Origin: Lachnospiraceae bacterium
GTDB taxonomy: Bacteria > Bacillota > Clostridia > Lachnospirales > Lachnospiraceae
Assembly (NCBI GenBank): GCA_017550535.1
Contig: JAFZOS010000046.1
Location: forward strand, 1 to 44,707
Direction of reading: 5' to 3'
Length of the DNA stretch: 44,707 nt
Shown: positions 24,894 through 34,028 of the stretch, piece by piece
Position numbering within the stretch: the first letter of the stretch is position 1
Layout: each line of letters starts with the position of its first letter
Position numbers and translations under genes: made by a program
Notes under the pieces: generated by a model
The model's input: only the letters and a program-made list of their open reading frames with translations
The model's database searches: none
Told to the model about the DNA's origin: nothing

Positions 24894-25352
24894 CTACTCA
24901 CCTGCCTTTTCCTTAGCTGCTTTTAATATCTCATATATCGGGAACTTAACCTGATACTTATCATCGTCAATGATAAGCTGTCCGGCCTTGCGGGACTCAC
25001 TGTTTATGATGATAGGACCCTTAAGGTTTACGGACATCTTCTCGATCTCCTTGGGAACCGTGATGGTAACGAGAACGAGCATATTCTCCTGAGTGATATC
25101 CCCAAGGGGTTTAAGCAGCTCATCCTCAATGTCCGGATTGTAATCCGGTATTATCGACAGGGGGTCAACTACGGGCATTGCAAATGCGGGCTCCTGTATC
25201 GACTGCAACCATTTAATGCTCCCGTTGCCTTCACCGTCATGTATGAGCAGGAAATCTTTAAGCTCCGGAAAGCCTATAATACCCTGCGGAAAAGTGATAA
25301 GCTTGCCCTCATCAACATTTATCTCCCCAAATAATTTTGTTTCTATTGTCAT
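24894..25352 (-). CDS. fliW: Flagellar assembly factor FliW
   Basis: The protein has 152 residues, the usual length. [40 protein letters not shown] and LVLVTIPK-like segment ([20 protein letters not shown]) with [16 protein letters not shown] are characteristic. FliW binds either flagellin or CsrA: when flagellin accumulates in the cytoplasm FliW is occupied and CsrA represses flagellin translation. It lies 41 bp after flgL, with a GAAGGGAGAAGGG Shine-Dalgarno, and 2 bp before csrA, which ensures co-expression of the antagonist pair. Whether FliW also binds the VWA flagellin is open; the C-terminal region it recognizes is conserved there. Confidence 0.96.
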   Translation of the reverse strand: MTIETKLFGEINVDEGKLITFPQGIIGFPELKDFLLIHDGEGNGSIKWLQSIQEPAFAMPVVDPLSIIPDYNPDIEDELLKPLGDITQENMLVLVTITVPKEIEKMSVNLKGPIIINSESRKAGQLIIDDDKYQVKFPIYEILKAAKEKAGE

Positions 25353-25393
25353 AACCCTTCTCCCTTCGAAATACTTTTTAATATTGTATCACG

Positions 25394-26992
25394 TCACAGA
25401 TAATTCAGCAAGGAAGCCTTTGCAACCTTTGCTGCTGCCTGCTGGGCTGCTTCGAGCGCAAGTTCTGCGTTCTTAAGATCTATTGCCGACTCTGTAAGCT
25501 CAACGTTTATATTCTCATCTGCGAGTTCCTTGAAGTTCTCAAGCTGGTCGCTTACCCTTGACCTTGTAAGCTCAAGCCTTGCATCAAGGCTTCCCATCGC
25601 AGCTATCTTATTGTTCAATTCATTTGAATATCCGTCGAATATAGTGATCGCATGCGAGAACATATTCTGCATCTTTTCATTGTACAGATCATATTCTTTC
25701 CTTACCGCATCCTTAAGCTCCGCAAGTTTTTTAACATCTGCCGGATTGGTTATGCTTCCGCTCTTTTCAAGTTCCTCAACCTTTTTAAGCTTATCGTATG
25801 CATCCTGTGTGCTCTGGGTAACCTTTAACAGTTCATCCACATCCCTTGCTATCGAGGTTTTGTATACTTCATCAGCATTCACATTAATCTCTATCTTCTG
25901 GTTATATGCTATCTCGTACTGTATCTTCTGATCCTTGAAATCCGCATAAAACCTGTCTGGATCGGTTACTGCCTTGGTCTCATCCTCACTGTAATTATAC
26001 CTTACAAGCCTGGAAGCATCAGCATCATATGACTGTGCCGCAAAATAGTGTTCCGGCCTGGGATCGTTCTTGTTCCACTCTTTCTTTGAATACTCAAGGC
26101 TCGCATTTGAACCCTCTTTACGCATCTGTGCCGCCACGTTCTTACCAAGGATCAATTCACCGGTAGTGGTAATAAGCCTGACTTCATCATCACCGATCTT
26201 GGTATAAAGATCATCATTTGCCTTTTGATTGGTGCCAAGTTTCTCTACGCTGAAGGTAGCTGCTGTATATATGGTATTGCCGGCCTTATCTTTTATAACA
26301 AAATTCTGACTGAGAGCCCCTGTTGTACCGTCTTCGTTTATCTTAAGCTGGGAATCCGTCAGGTTATCATATGCAAGCCTTAACCGGGCCACCTCATTAT
26401 TCTTTACATTGGTCTGATTATCGTCAGTCGAAACATATTGTCCAATATCCTTTACATCCTTATCATATGAGCCCGAAATGTAGTTCATGGTCTCAAAATC
26501 GTCACTTGTGAAGTTCTGGATCATGGTATACAGCTTTGTCTCATTGGCTGTAAATGTGAGTGACTCTCCGGTCCTGTAGCCTGTAAATACAGTCCTGCCC
26601 GCATAGTCGGCATTGCCCGATGAATATATCTGATCCTTTAATGCCTTCAGGTTTTCAAGGATGTTCTTCCTGTCTTCTGCCGTGTTGTCATCGGAAGCGC
26701 CCTGGGTAAGATACTTCTTAACATCATCAAGCACACCTGCAGTCTGCTCAAGCGCCGTCTGGGTTATATCAAGCCACGCCTGCGCATCCGGGATATTCTT
26801 TCCGTGATACTGGTTGATCTCGGAGATATTGTTGTTAAGCCTCAGTGCCCTTATCGCAATTATGGGATCATCCGAAGGCCTCGTGATCTTTTGACCCGTT
26901 GCAACCATAGTGTTGTACTTGTCGGAGTATTCCTTGTTTAAGATTATGTTGGATTTTGTGTTATTGTTTATTATCCCGTTTGTTATACGCAT
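25394..26992 (-). CDS. flgL: Hook-filament junction protein FlgL, enlarged
   Basis: The protein has 532 residues, well above the roughly 300 typical of FlgL. MRITNGIINNNTKSNIILNK, ATGQKITRPSDDPIIAIRAL and the C-terminal LKNAELALEAAQQAAAKVAK are the flagellin-like D0/D1 ends. The extra length is a central insert (about residues 150-400) with a repeated theme of Asp/Asn/Tyr-rich strands, presumably surface-exposed. FlgL joins the FlgK layer to the filament. It is encoded directly after the second flgK (30-bp gap), and the operon continues into fliW and csrA. Large FlgL proteins occur in clostridial relatives, so the size is unusual rather than anomalous. Confidence 0.92.
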   Translation of the reverse strand: MRITNGIINNNTKSNIILNKEYSDKYNTMVATGQKITRPSDDPIIAIRALRLNNNISEINQYHGKNIPDAQAWLDITQTALEQTAGVLDDVKKYLTQGASDDNTAEDRKNILENLKALKDQIYSSGNADYAGRTVFTGYRTGESLTFTANETKLYTMIQNFTSDDFETMNYISGSYDKDVKDIGQYVSTDDNQTNVKNNEVARLRLAYDNLTDSQLKINEDGTTGALSQNFVIKDKAGNTIYTAATFSVEKLGTNQKANDDLYTKIGDDEVRLITTTGELILGKNVAAQMRKEGSNASLEYSKKEWNKNDPRPEHYFAAQSYDADASRLVRYNYSEDETKAVTDPDRFYADFKDQKIQYEIAYNQKIEINVNADEVYKTSIARDVDELLKVTQSTQDAYDKLKKVEELEKSGSITNPADVKKLAELKDAVRKEYDLYNEKMQNMFSHAITIFDGYSNELNNKIAAMGSLDARLELTRSRVSDQLENFKELADENINVELTESAIDLKNAELALEAAQQAAAKVAKASLLNYL

Positions 26993-27022
26993 ATTATGAA
27001 CCTCCTGCTAATGTAATGCCCC

Positions 27023-28927
27023 CTAAACTCCCGTATTAAGAATCAATCGATCATAGATCTCCGTAAACACCTGTATCATCTTTGCCGACAGGTTATATGC
27101 TTCCTGGAACTTAACGAGGTTTAACGCTTCCTCATCATTATCAACACCCATTACCGATAACCTTTGGTTGCTTATAGAGTTTGTGATATTCTGGTAATTC
27201 TTCGAGAAGGTTATTGCATTGCTTGTATTAAGTGCCACATCCGAGAGTACACACTCGAGGAATTCCTTGGAAGAACATCCCCTGAAGGACATTTTGTCCT
27301 TGTTTGTCTGTACATCCATAAGTTCGCTTAATATATCCTGCTGATCCTGTCCCTGATCCGGATCCTTGTTGGTAAGGAATTTTGAAACATCCTTAACCAT
27401 GTTCTTGTTAACTATCATATTGTAAGCCGTAAGCTGATAGTATGTATCACCCGTAGAGCTGAAATTAACATTATCTTCGTTAAAGTCCCACATGGCATCA
27501 TCAGTTATCTGCTTGCCGGCGAACAGTACTTCTGCCTGATTTCCGAACTCATCCTTCGCCGTCTGCTCAATATCGTTCATTGCCTTGGCAAACTGGCGTA
27601 CCCATTCATTCATCTGCTCCTGATAATAAGGAATGCCCTGATATTGTATGCTCCTTCCTACCGAAGCTTCCATATTCTTACCCGGCTGATAACAGTCTTT
27701 TGCCAGCCTTTCATCATTATTATCATCAAGGGTAAACGTATATTCCTTATTGGTTGCATCATAGCTCCATGATGTATATTCAAAATTCGTATTATTAAGG
27801 AGTATACGGCCTGTGTTACTGAGCGTACATTTTGTTATGTCCTGTAAATAAGGGATATTATCTACAGATATCGTAAGCTTTGATTCATACAGCGGCTTAC
27901 CCGTATCGGGATCGGTCACCGGATTTCCGGTTACAGGATCAGTCTTCTGGGTACGGTCGGTCACATTGGTGATCTTGCCGTGGAAATACTCTTCATTATT
28001 ACCGTCCCTGACTTCCACAAGGCCCTTTAAAACTCCGTTTAAGTTCCTTCCGTATAAGTTAAACTCCAGGCCGTTTGACCACTCGATATCAAACAGTCCC
28101 TCGGCATCCGACTGGTTTACCTTATAATCCCTTGCCACACAGTTGAGGGTATTGTATTCATAACAGTTAACCAGCTCCTGACCGCCTGCTATACGTACTA
28201 TATAACGGTTGGCGCCTGATTCTATGGTTCCGCCTTCTTCCGTATATATGGGGTACTCCTGTATCTCAACATCCACGATCTTACTGAGCTTATCTACAAG
28301 CACCGAACGCTTATCCCTTAACTCATTCGCCGTGATCTTGTTTATCTCAATTGCATTTATCTGCTTGTTCATCGAAGCTATCTCGGATGCAAGAGTGTTG
28401 ATAGAATCAACCTGGTTCTTGATCTCAAGGTTGGCATCCTCCTGAAGCTTTTTCAGATTATTTGCAGTTGCCGAAAAATACTCGCCGAGGTTTCCCGCAA
28501 GATACAGGAACTGTACCTTTGATGAAGATGAGCCTGCACTCTTATACACTTCCTCAAGGCCTGCGAACATATCGGAATAGATAGTCCCGAAACCGGCAAC
28601 CATATCGGTTTCTGTAAAATAATCCTCGATCTGCTTTGCGTAGTCCTCTTTTACCTCAAAATTCCCAAGTGTCGCATTGGAATTCCAGAACTTAAGATCA
28701 TAGAACTCGTTCCTTATCTGCTCGATCGCCTTGGCATCAACACCTGCGCCTACCATACCGTATGTGGTATTGGTCCTGAGTGCCTGTCCTGCCTCCTGAA
28801 CAACCTTCTGCCTTGCATAGCCTTCGGTCTCGACGTTTGCTATGTTATTGGCTGTCGTTGTAAGCCATGCATTTGATGCCTGTAATCCGGTATATGCTAT
28901 ATTTAATCCAAAAAATTGTGACGGCAT
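27023..28927 (-). CDS. flgK: Hook-associated protein FlgK (second copy)
   Basis: The protein has 634 residues. The N-terminal flagellar rod/hook signature GLNIAYTGLQASNAWLTTTA followed by NNIANVETEGYARQKV, and the C-terminal VDNDEEALNLVKFQEAYNLS and AKMIQVFTEIYDRLI, identify an FlgK-type protein. The middle contains a proline/Asp-rich stretch (about residues 325-350) with repeated 'DP-TG-P' units. It differs from the copy upstream by about 66 residues and in much of its centre, so it is a diverged paralogue and not a recent duplicate or a frameshifted gene. The two copies are 4 bp apart. One may serve the first and the other a second junction layer (inference). Confidence 0.9.
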   Translation of the reverse strand: MPSQFFGLNIAYTGLQASNAWLTTTANNIANVETEGYARQKVVQEAGQALRTNTTYGMVGAGVDAKAIEQIRNEFYDLKFWNSNATLGNFEVKEDYAKQIEDYFTETDMVAGFGTIYSDMFAGLEEVYKSAGSSSSKVQFLYLAGNLGEYFSATANNLKKLQEDANLEIKNQVDSINTLASEIASMNKQINAIEINKITANELRDKRSVLVDKLSKIVDVEIQEYPIYTEEGGTIESGANRYIVRIAGGQELVNCYEYNTLNCVARDYKVNQSDAEGLFDIEWSNGLEFNLYGRNLNGVLKGLVEVRDGNNEEYFHGKITNVTDRTQKTDPVTGNPVTDPDTGKPLYESKLTISVDNIPYLQDITKCTLSNTGRILLNNTNFEYTSWSYDATNKEYTFTLDDNNDERLAKDCYQPGKNMEASVGRSIQYQGIPYYQEQMNEWVRQFAKAMNDIEQTAKDEFGNQAEVLFAGKQITDDAMWDFNEDNVNFSSTGDTYYQLTAYNMIVNKNMVKDVSKFLTNKDPDQGQDQQDILSELMDVQTNKDKMSFRGCSSKEFLECVLSDVALNTSNAITFSKNYQNITNSISNQRLSVMGVDNDEEALNLVKFQEAYNLSAKMIQVFTEIYDRLILNTGV

Positions 28928-28931
28928 TCAA

Positions 28932-30638
28932 TCAACCCCCTAACCTGCTTATTAGATGTTCAAGCATCTCACTGACTGCGTTTATGTATCTGCTGGATGC
29001 ATTGTATGCATTCTGGAACTTGATCATGTTGGTAAGTTCCTCACTTGAGTTTACTCCCATTATCTGCTGCCTTGAATCCTCCAGTGAATCCACCGTCAGC
29101 GCCTGGGCCTCCGAAAAACTCTTATATACATTGCCCGAACTGGATGCCAGGCTTAACATATCCGCGTAATAATCCTTGTAATTGCTCATCTTGGTCACGT
29201 TGGGATTAAGTATGAGCTCCGCATTTGCAAAAGCATCAGCCAGTGCGTCGGCCTTCTCCTGATCGACCGTCATATCCGGCTTTAACATGCCGGAATCGGG
29301 ATATCCGAGGAGCGTGGGCTGCTTAAGAAAATCCGGATTTATCTTTAAATTTGATAAAGTATACATCGTAGAAACATTGGCCGGGCTTCCGGATGTATCT
29401 TCGGGAACATACTTATATTGCGAAGGTGTTGTTGAAGTATCGAGCTCATATCTGCCGGTTCCGAGCCTTACAAACATCTCCATCGGACAGGATTTTTCAT
29501 CCGCATATGAAGGAGTCCCTCCCGCATCTATCTGAGACTTTTCCCCTGCAAGTACATTATTTATATCGGTAGCAACCTTATGTACCAGCTGATCCAGCTC
29601 GGCCATTGCGTTCATTACTATCGAATTGGCGGTAGCCATCTTATCCGATGAGCCCCTGTTATAAAGATCCACAACATTATGTGTGTTCGGATCAGTGTAC
29701 TCTGAGGTTATATCCGTATAATTGGCCCTTCTGTCACCCCGCGCAAGAACGAGTGATTTTAACTCACCTATATTTGAATTCTTGGCTGTCGATACCTCCA
29801 GGCTGCAGTCATACACAGGCTGGTTCTCGGCCCAGGGCCATGTCGGAGTGTAGAACCCGGTAGCATCATCCGTGGTATATCCCATCTCGAAGGGTACGCC
29901 CCTGCCGCGGGCAACGAACGCTTCACCTTCGATCCTTATCTCAACAACGCCGTCAGAGTTTATAGAATAATCATACTTGACGTATTTACTCAGTTCATCC
30001 ATCAGCAGGTTCCGCTGGTCCTTAAGATCATTCGCAGACTCAACTCCGAGCTCAACGTTTAATATACTCTGATTAAGCTTACATATCTTTTCGCCTATGT
30101 CGTTGATCGTATCGATCATATCCTTGACGCGGGCATTTAAATTATCCTGATAGTTTGCCAGTCCGTCATATACCGAACCTGCCCTGTCAAGGAACTGGCT
30201 GCATACATTTACAAACTGTCCCTGCGTTACCGAACTTGAAGGATCCTTCTGGAGTTCTTCAACTGCAGTCCACAGATCGTCTATCGTTTCCTGGAATGCC
30301 GCTCCGTTCATCTCACCGAGCAGTGTTTCCAGTTCGTTGGTCGTCTCGTAACAGATATCATAAAAAGATCCGCGGCCGTTTTCCTTCCTGTATGAAAGGT
30401 CAAGAAAATAATCCCTCACCTGACGGATCTTTGAAAATTCAACGCCAAGGCCGGTCTGCTGGGGGCCTACCGCGGCAATACTGCCGGTCTGGTTATAAGG
30501 ACGGTCACCCTGCAAAACCTGCTGCCTAACATATCCTGTTGTTTCTATATTGGATAAATTATGCGCTGTTGCATTCAGCGCATTCTGACTTGTCTGTAAT
30601 CCTGATGTTCCTACATGTAATCCACTGATAAGGCTCAT
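28932..30638 (-). CDS. flgK: Hook-associated protein FlgK (first copy)
   Basis: The protein has 568 residues. GLHVGTSGLQTSQNALNATA with HNLSNIETTGYVRQQVLQGD at the N-terminus is the classic FlgK start. GVEFSKIRQVRDYFLDLSYR and the C-terminal GVNSSEELTNMIKFQNAYNA with RYINAVSEMLEHLISRLGG complete the family pattern. FlgK is exported after the hook and forms the first junction layer. It lies 27 bp after flgN, its dedicated chaperone gene, and in the operon driven by the flgM promoter. It is closer to canonical FlgK than the downstream copy, so it is probably the principal junction protein. Confidence 0.95.
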   Translation of the reverse strand: MSLISGLHVGTSGLQTSQNALNATAHNLSNIETTGYVRQQVLQGDRPYNQTGSIAAVGPQQTGLGVEFSKIRQVRDYFLDLSYRKENGRGSFYDICYETTNELETLLGEMNGAAFQETIDDLWTAVEELQKDPSSSVTQGQFVNVCSQFLDRAGSVYDGLANYQDNLNARVKDMIDTINDIGEKICKLNQSILNVELGVESANDLKDQRNLLMDELSKYVKYDYSINSDGVVEIRIEGEAFVARGRGVPFEMGYTTDDATGFYTPTWPWAENQPVYDCSLEVSTAKNSNIGELKSLVLARGDRRANYTDITSEYTDPNTHNVVDLYNRGSSDKMATANSIVMNAMAELDQLVHKVATDINNVLAGEKSQIDAGGTPSYADEKSCPMEMFVRLGTGRYELDTSTTPSQYKYVPEDTSGSPANVSTMYTLSNLKINPDFLKQPTLLGYPDSGMLKPDMTVDQEKADALADAFANAELILNPNVTKMSNYKDYYADMLSLASSSGNVYKSFSEAQALTVDSLEDSRQQIMGVNSSEELTNMIKFQNAYNASSRYINAVSEMLEHLISRLGG

Positions 30639-30665
30639 ATCATCACCCCGGAATAATCATCGATA

Positions 30666-31184
30666 TCATTGCTTGGCGTCGAATCCGCCCGATGCTCCTC
30701 CCAGCATGGAACCGGTATTAATACCGCCCTTTGAGTAATTGGCCGTTTCAGGCGCCTGCCTCATGGCCTGTACCACACTGAGATCAAAATTGACCATCTC
30801 GAGCGCGTTGGAGATCAGCTGTGCATTGTTCTCGTTTACCTGCCTTACCTGCCTTACCGTTGCCGACAGTTTGTCATGTACGGTTGACAGACGCTTCCGC
30901 TGCTCCGGCTGATTCGACATCAGCTCAATTAAGGTTGTCAACTTCAATTCTTCAACATCCTTGTTGATTACTTCCGCGATATCCTTTGTGACAGATTCCC
31001 TTTTGTTTTCAAGGGTGGTTATCCTGCCGACAATGATCTGCTCCTCTTCCGTGATCTGTTCAAGCTCTGTGATCTTGTTATTGACTATCACAGGCGTTTT
31101 CTTTTGTGACAGTATAAGCAGCCGCTCAAACTCCTTCTCTTCCGTTTCAAGACAATCGATAAGTTCTTCCATTAAGCTAGCCAC
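30666..31184 (-). CDS. flgN: FlgN-like export chaperone
   Basis: The protein has 172 residues and is helical throughout. MASLMEELIDCLETEEKEFE, LLILSQKKTPVIVNNKITEL and ITEEEQIIVGRITTLENKRE match the FlgN pattern, with a polar, probably flexible C-terminus (NTGSMLGGASGG). FlgN holds FlgK and FlgL for export. Its place between flgM and flgK is the standard one. It begins 10 bp after flgM. With two FlgK proteins and one large FlgL to serve, it may bind more than one client. Confidence 0.88.
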   Translation of the reverse strand: MASLMEELIDCLETEEKEFERLLILSQKKTPVIVNNKITELEQITEEEQIIVGRITTLENKRESVTKDIAEVINKDVEELKLTTLIELMSNQPEQRKRLSTVHDKLSATVRQVRQVNENNAQLISNALEMVNFDLSVVQAMRQAPETANYSKGGINTGSMLGGASGGFDAKQ

Positions 31185-31194
31185 TTATACTACC

Positions 31195-31464
31195 TCACAT
31201 TCCGTATGCTGCCATTAATTTGCTTGCAAAGTCATCTGTACTAACATCATAATTTCCGCTGTTTACCCTTGCCTTTAAGGGCTCGGTAAGCTCCGACCTT
31301 ACATCGGGAGCGTTTGCAACAGCCTGTTTAAGCGTTTGGATGTCTTTGCCCAGGCTCGATATCTGTACCTGATCCGTACGGCTTACACTATTCGTCTTTT
31401 GTGTACCGTAGGTCTTCTTCGGCGCATATATCTGACCGATCTGGTTATACGCTTCGATACGCAT
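31195..31464 (-). CDS. flgM: Anti-sigma-28 factor FlgM
   Basis: The protein has 89 residues. The disordered N-terminal half (IYAPKKTYGTQKTNSVSRTD) is followed by DQVQISSLGKDIQTLKQAVA and the sigma-binding region APDVRSELTEPLKARVNSGN-YDVSTDDFASKL, typical of FlgM. It binds sigma-28 until the hook is finished, then is exported. The promoter upstream is itself sigma-28-like, giving the usual negative loop. AAGAAGGAG precedes the ATG. The leader also contains a stable hairpin at 31497-31513. First gene of the flgM-flgN-flgK-flgK-flgL-fliW-csrA operon. Confidence 0.93.
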   Translation of the reverse strand: MRIEAYNQIGQIYAPKKTYGTQKTNSVSRTDQVQISSLGKDIQTLKQAVANAPDVRSELTEPLKARVNSGNYDVSTDDFASKLMAAYGM

Positions 31465-31496
31465 AAAATCAACTCCTTCTTAAACAATTTCAACGC

Positions 31497-31513
31497 ACGG
31501 CCAAACTGACCGT
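31497..31513 (-). promoter_or_regulatory. Hairpin in the flgM leader
   Basis: On the minus strand ACGGTCA-GTT-TGGCCGT forms seven pairs (one G-T) around a three-base loop, about 30 bases before the flgM ATG. There is no GGA in the loop, so it is not an obvious CsrA site; it may stabilize the transcript or attenuate translation. Confidence 0.35.
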
Positions 31514-31531
31514 TAATTGATTACACTTATG

Positions 31532-31558
31532 TTATCGACCGATTTTTGATTTACTTTA
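31532..31558 (-). promoter_or_regulatory. Sigma-28 promoter for the flgM operon
   Basis: On the minus strand TAAA (31555-31558), a 15-base spacer and GTCGATAA (31532-31539) match the consensus TAAA-N15-GCCGATAA at all but one position. Start point near 31525. Confidence 0.78.
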
Positions 31559-31581
31559 GAGGCGATTTCAAAAAAAACGAT

Positions 31582-31609
31582 TTGCGCCCTCCGAATATGA
31601 ATGTATAAT
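31582..31609 (+). promoter_or_regulatory. Sigma-A-type promoter overlapping the start of the next plus-strand gene
   Basis: TTGCGC (31582-31587), a 16-base spacer and an extended -10 TGTATAAT (TATAAT 31604-31609). The -10 is perfect and the -35 weak. Its start point would fall at about 31616, which is an in-frame ATG. Confidence 0.45.
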
Positions 31610-33358
31610 CAAAATATGAATATTTCACGTTATAACCTTGATATCGGCAAGTTAAACGAAAAAAACAGCGAACTGCCAATTTTGTTAAATGATATGATCG
31701 GCCACACGGACGGGGATATGATCCTGTTTTCCTTCGGTGAAGGAAATACGGGTGAAAGTTCGGTCACAGACCCGTATGCGGATGACTGTACGGATGTTGT
31801 CGTAACCGCATATATCATTAATGAGGCTCAGGATACGGTGATCCTCAATCCCGAATACATCATAAGCAATTATGATATGAGCATTTCATCCATCCTTATC
31901 AAGCGCTCTATACTTGTAAAAACAGGCTGCTTTAATGAATTTCTCGGAACCGGATGTGTACTTGAGTTCATATACCGTGCCGCTTTTATGGGAATGAAGG
32001 TATCCTGTGACAATAAAGGACCCGGTATCGCTCCTTATTTGGAAACGGCCTCTGTTTCGGATGATACATGCATGGCCCTTGCTTATATGATGTGTCGACA
32101 TCGCCTTTACGCATCGGACCCGTCCTGCATTCCCGGACTGCTTAACTATATCGTCGGAAAGCTAAAGGAACAGAAAAGCCCCGATGTGTTCATGCGTATG
32201 TTCGGCCGGTTAACCTCCGATCCCAAATACTTCAATCGACTATTAAGGAATACTGCTCCCATTTACATGATAGCCGGAGATGACCTTTGCTATGGCCTTC
32301 TTAACCATTTTTCCAACGAACTGACCAGGATATTCATTAAAAAGGGGCAGGCGGTAATGACAACCGATGGCAGATACGCTCCTTTTGCCAGTCTTAACGA
32401 AATAAAGGACATACCGGTAAAGGCTTTCACAGGTTTTCAGGCGGGAGCGTTATTCAAGGATTTTTTTCAAAGAATAGAAACTCCCAAGTTTCAGTTCTGG
32501 TTTGACGATCCCGCATTCTTCAATGATCTGTTCCAGAACCTTAATGATACTTCTTATATGCTGTGTCAGGACGGAAATCATGCTGATTTTTTAAAGCGGC
32601 GCTATGGCATCGCACATGCCTATCAACTTGCACCGGGTGCCGAAGCTGCACCGGTACCCGACTTTTCCGGACGGGAACTCGATATTATTTTCATAGGTAC
32701 ATTTAAAAATCCTCCCCAGCTGGAGACAGATGATCTGATAGCAAATGAACTGTATGAATATATGTGCAGCCATACATACATGACATATGAACAATGCTTT
32801 GATGCGGTTATTGAAGCCAATGGGCTGCAGCTTGAACATGAAGCCTATATAAACATATTGTATTGCTATGCGCCCGTATACCGGCTTGTCCAGTCCAAAT
32901 ACCGTATGAAGGTGATCGAAGCAATAGTAAACAGCGGTTTAAAGCTGCATGTGTACGGAGACAGCTGGTATGAATACTCAGGCAGCGGTCGGGACAACCT
33001 TATTATTCATCCTTCATTGTCACAGGAAGAGTTACCGGCCGAAATGAGGCGTGCAAAAATCAACCTTAATATCATGTCCTGGCATAAGGCAGGGATGACG
33101 GAACGTGTTATCTATTCAATGCTTGCGGGATCGGTATGCCTGTCGGATCAGACTTCATACCTTCAGTCCGATGTCATGCGGGAGCTTGTCCCGCAGTATG
33201 ACCTTGATCACCTTGATGAGCTTCCGGATATTATAAGGTCACTCCTTGGCGATAACAAGCGCCGCGAAGAAATCGCCAAGCGCGCATATGATCATGCAAT
33301 GAAACATGATACATGGGAATCACGGGCAGATGTTCTTCTTGAACTTATGAGGCAATAA
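31601..33358 (+). CDS. Fusion of a reduced GT-A-like domain with a CgeB-like GT-B domain (copy 6)
   Basis: The protein has 585 residues. The first 200 carry the second half of a GT2-like domain (PEYIISNYDMSISSILIKRS, TGCFNEFLGTG) but lack its nucleotide-binding first strand, so this part is probably not catalytic. From about residue 205 a CgeB-type transferase follows: RIETPKFQFWFDDPAFFN, LDIIFIGTFKNPPQ, KINLNIMSWHKAGMTERVIY and a divergent LAGSVCLSDQTSYL where others have GGFLLSNYQ. The start is uncertain: ATG 31601 includes the promoter's TATAAT, whereas ATG 31616 (residue 6) would be the first transcribed codon. Neither has a Shine-Dalgarno. Its 3' end overlaps the convergent StrF-like gene by 14 bp. 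Confidence 0.75.
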   Translation: MYNQNMNISRYNLDIGKLNEKNSELPILLNDMIGHTDGDMILFSFGEGNTGESSVTDPYADDCTDVVVTAYIINEAQDTVILNPEYIISNYDMSISSILIKRSILVKTGCFNEFLGTGCVLEFIYRAAFMGMKVSCDNKGPGIAPYLETASVSDDTCMALAYMMCRHRLYASDPSCIPGLLNYIVGKLKEQKSPDVFMRMFGRLTSDPKYFNRLLRNTAPIYMIAGDDLCYGLLNHFSNELTRIFIKKGQAVMTTDGRYAPFASLNEIKDIPVKAFTGFQAGALFKDFFQRIETPKFQFWFDDPAFFNDLFQNLNDTSYMLCQDGNHADFLKRRYGIAHAYQLAPGAEAAPVPDFSGRELDIIFIGTFKNPPQLETDDLIANELYEYMCSHTYMTYEQCFDAVIEANGLQLEHEAYINILYCYAPVYRLVQSKYRMKVIEAIVNSGLKLHVYGDSWYEYSGSGRDNLIIHPSLSQEELPAEMRRAKINLNIMSWHKAGMTERVIYSMLAGSVCLSDQTSYLQSDVMRELVPQYDLDHLDELPDIIRSLLGDNKRREEIAKRAYDHAMKHDTWESRADVLLELMRQ

Positions 33359-34028
33359 AGCCGCTATACTCCTCAAGTGCAATATTTCTGTATCTGTCAT
33401 AATTCAGCATTGACTGAAGTCCCTGATCGTCATGCAGGCACCAGGCCTGATCCTGCACAGGTACTACAACCCTGCGGCCTTCTTTCAATACCTCTATTGA
33501 CATTGATACGTCATAGAAATCCCATCCGTCAAGTATATCATCCCGAAATACAGCTTCTTTTCCCTCAATACGTCTGTATACCATGAGAAACCCGTCTACC
33601 ACGGTTACATCTTCGTAACCTTCCTTATCAATGCTGTATCTGTACCCCGAATAATCAGCATTATCGCCTTTAATAAAATGATTTCCTATACGCCTGTCAT
33701 TCCACATGATAAAATCAGAAGACAGCTTTGGTGCCCCTACCATTCCTATCAGGCCTATCCTTTCATCGGATGATAAGATACTGATAATATCCTGTATGAA
33801 ATACCTGTTTAGTATGAACACATCATGATGCATGAAAACAACATACCCGGCATCCGTACTTTCATATCCTTCACGATAGCCCGACAGCATGGATGTCGCT
33901 TCTTTAACGGTAAGGATCTCCACCTGCATTCCCTCCGGAACATACAATCTGTTTATATATGTAATGCTTTCAGATGCGCATACATCATTATCTGTACACA
34001 TAATAAAGCATATCTTTTTGTTATTCAT
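33345..34028 (-). CDS. StrF-like glycosyltransferase, short form
   Basis: The protein has 227 residues. ICFIMCTDNDVCASESITYI, VKEATSMLSGYREGYESTDA, VVFMHHDVFILN (63-74), DERIGLIGMVGAPKL and VVDGFLMVYRR align with the N-terminal domain of the 12095-13288 product. It lacks that protein's helical extension; the next gene upstream encodes a separate helical protein. The start ATG shares ATGA with the stop of that gene (4-bp overlap), a sign of translational coupling. It is the last gene of the right-arm minus-strand operon. HHD is the likely metal/nucleotide motif. Function in glycan synthesis is inferred. Confidence 0.75.
   Translation of the reverse strand: MNNKKICFIMCTDNDVCASESITYINRLYVPEGMQVEILTVKEATSMLSGYREGYESTDAGYVVFMHHDVFILNRYFIQDIISILSSDERIGLIGMVGAPKLSSDFIMWNDRRIGNHFIKGDNADYSGYRYSIDKEGYEDVTVVDGFLMVYRRIEGKEAVFRDDILDGWDFYDVSMSIEVLKEGRRVVVPVQDQAWCLHDDQGLQSMLNYDRYRNIALEEYSGFIAS

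Noticed and set aside
27023-30638. Two flgK genes as one frameshifted gene
   Set aside because: Each has complete, different N- and C-terminal FlgK signatures, so they are full paralogues.
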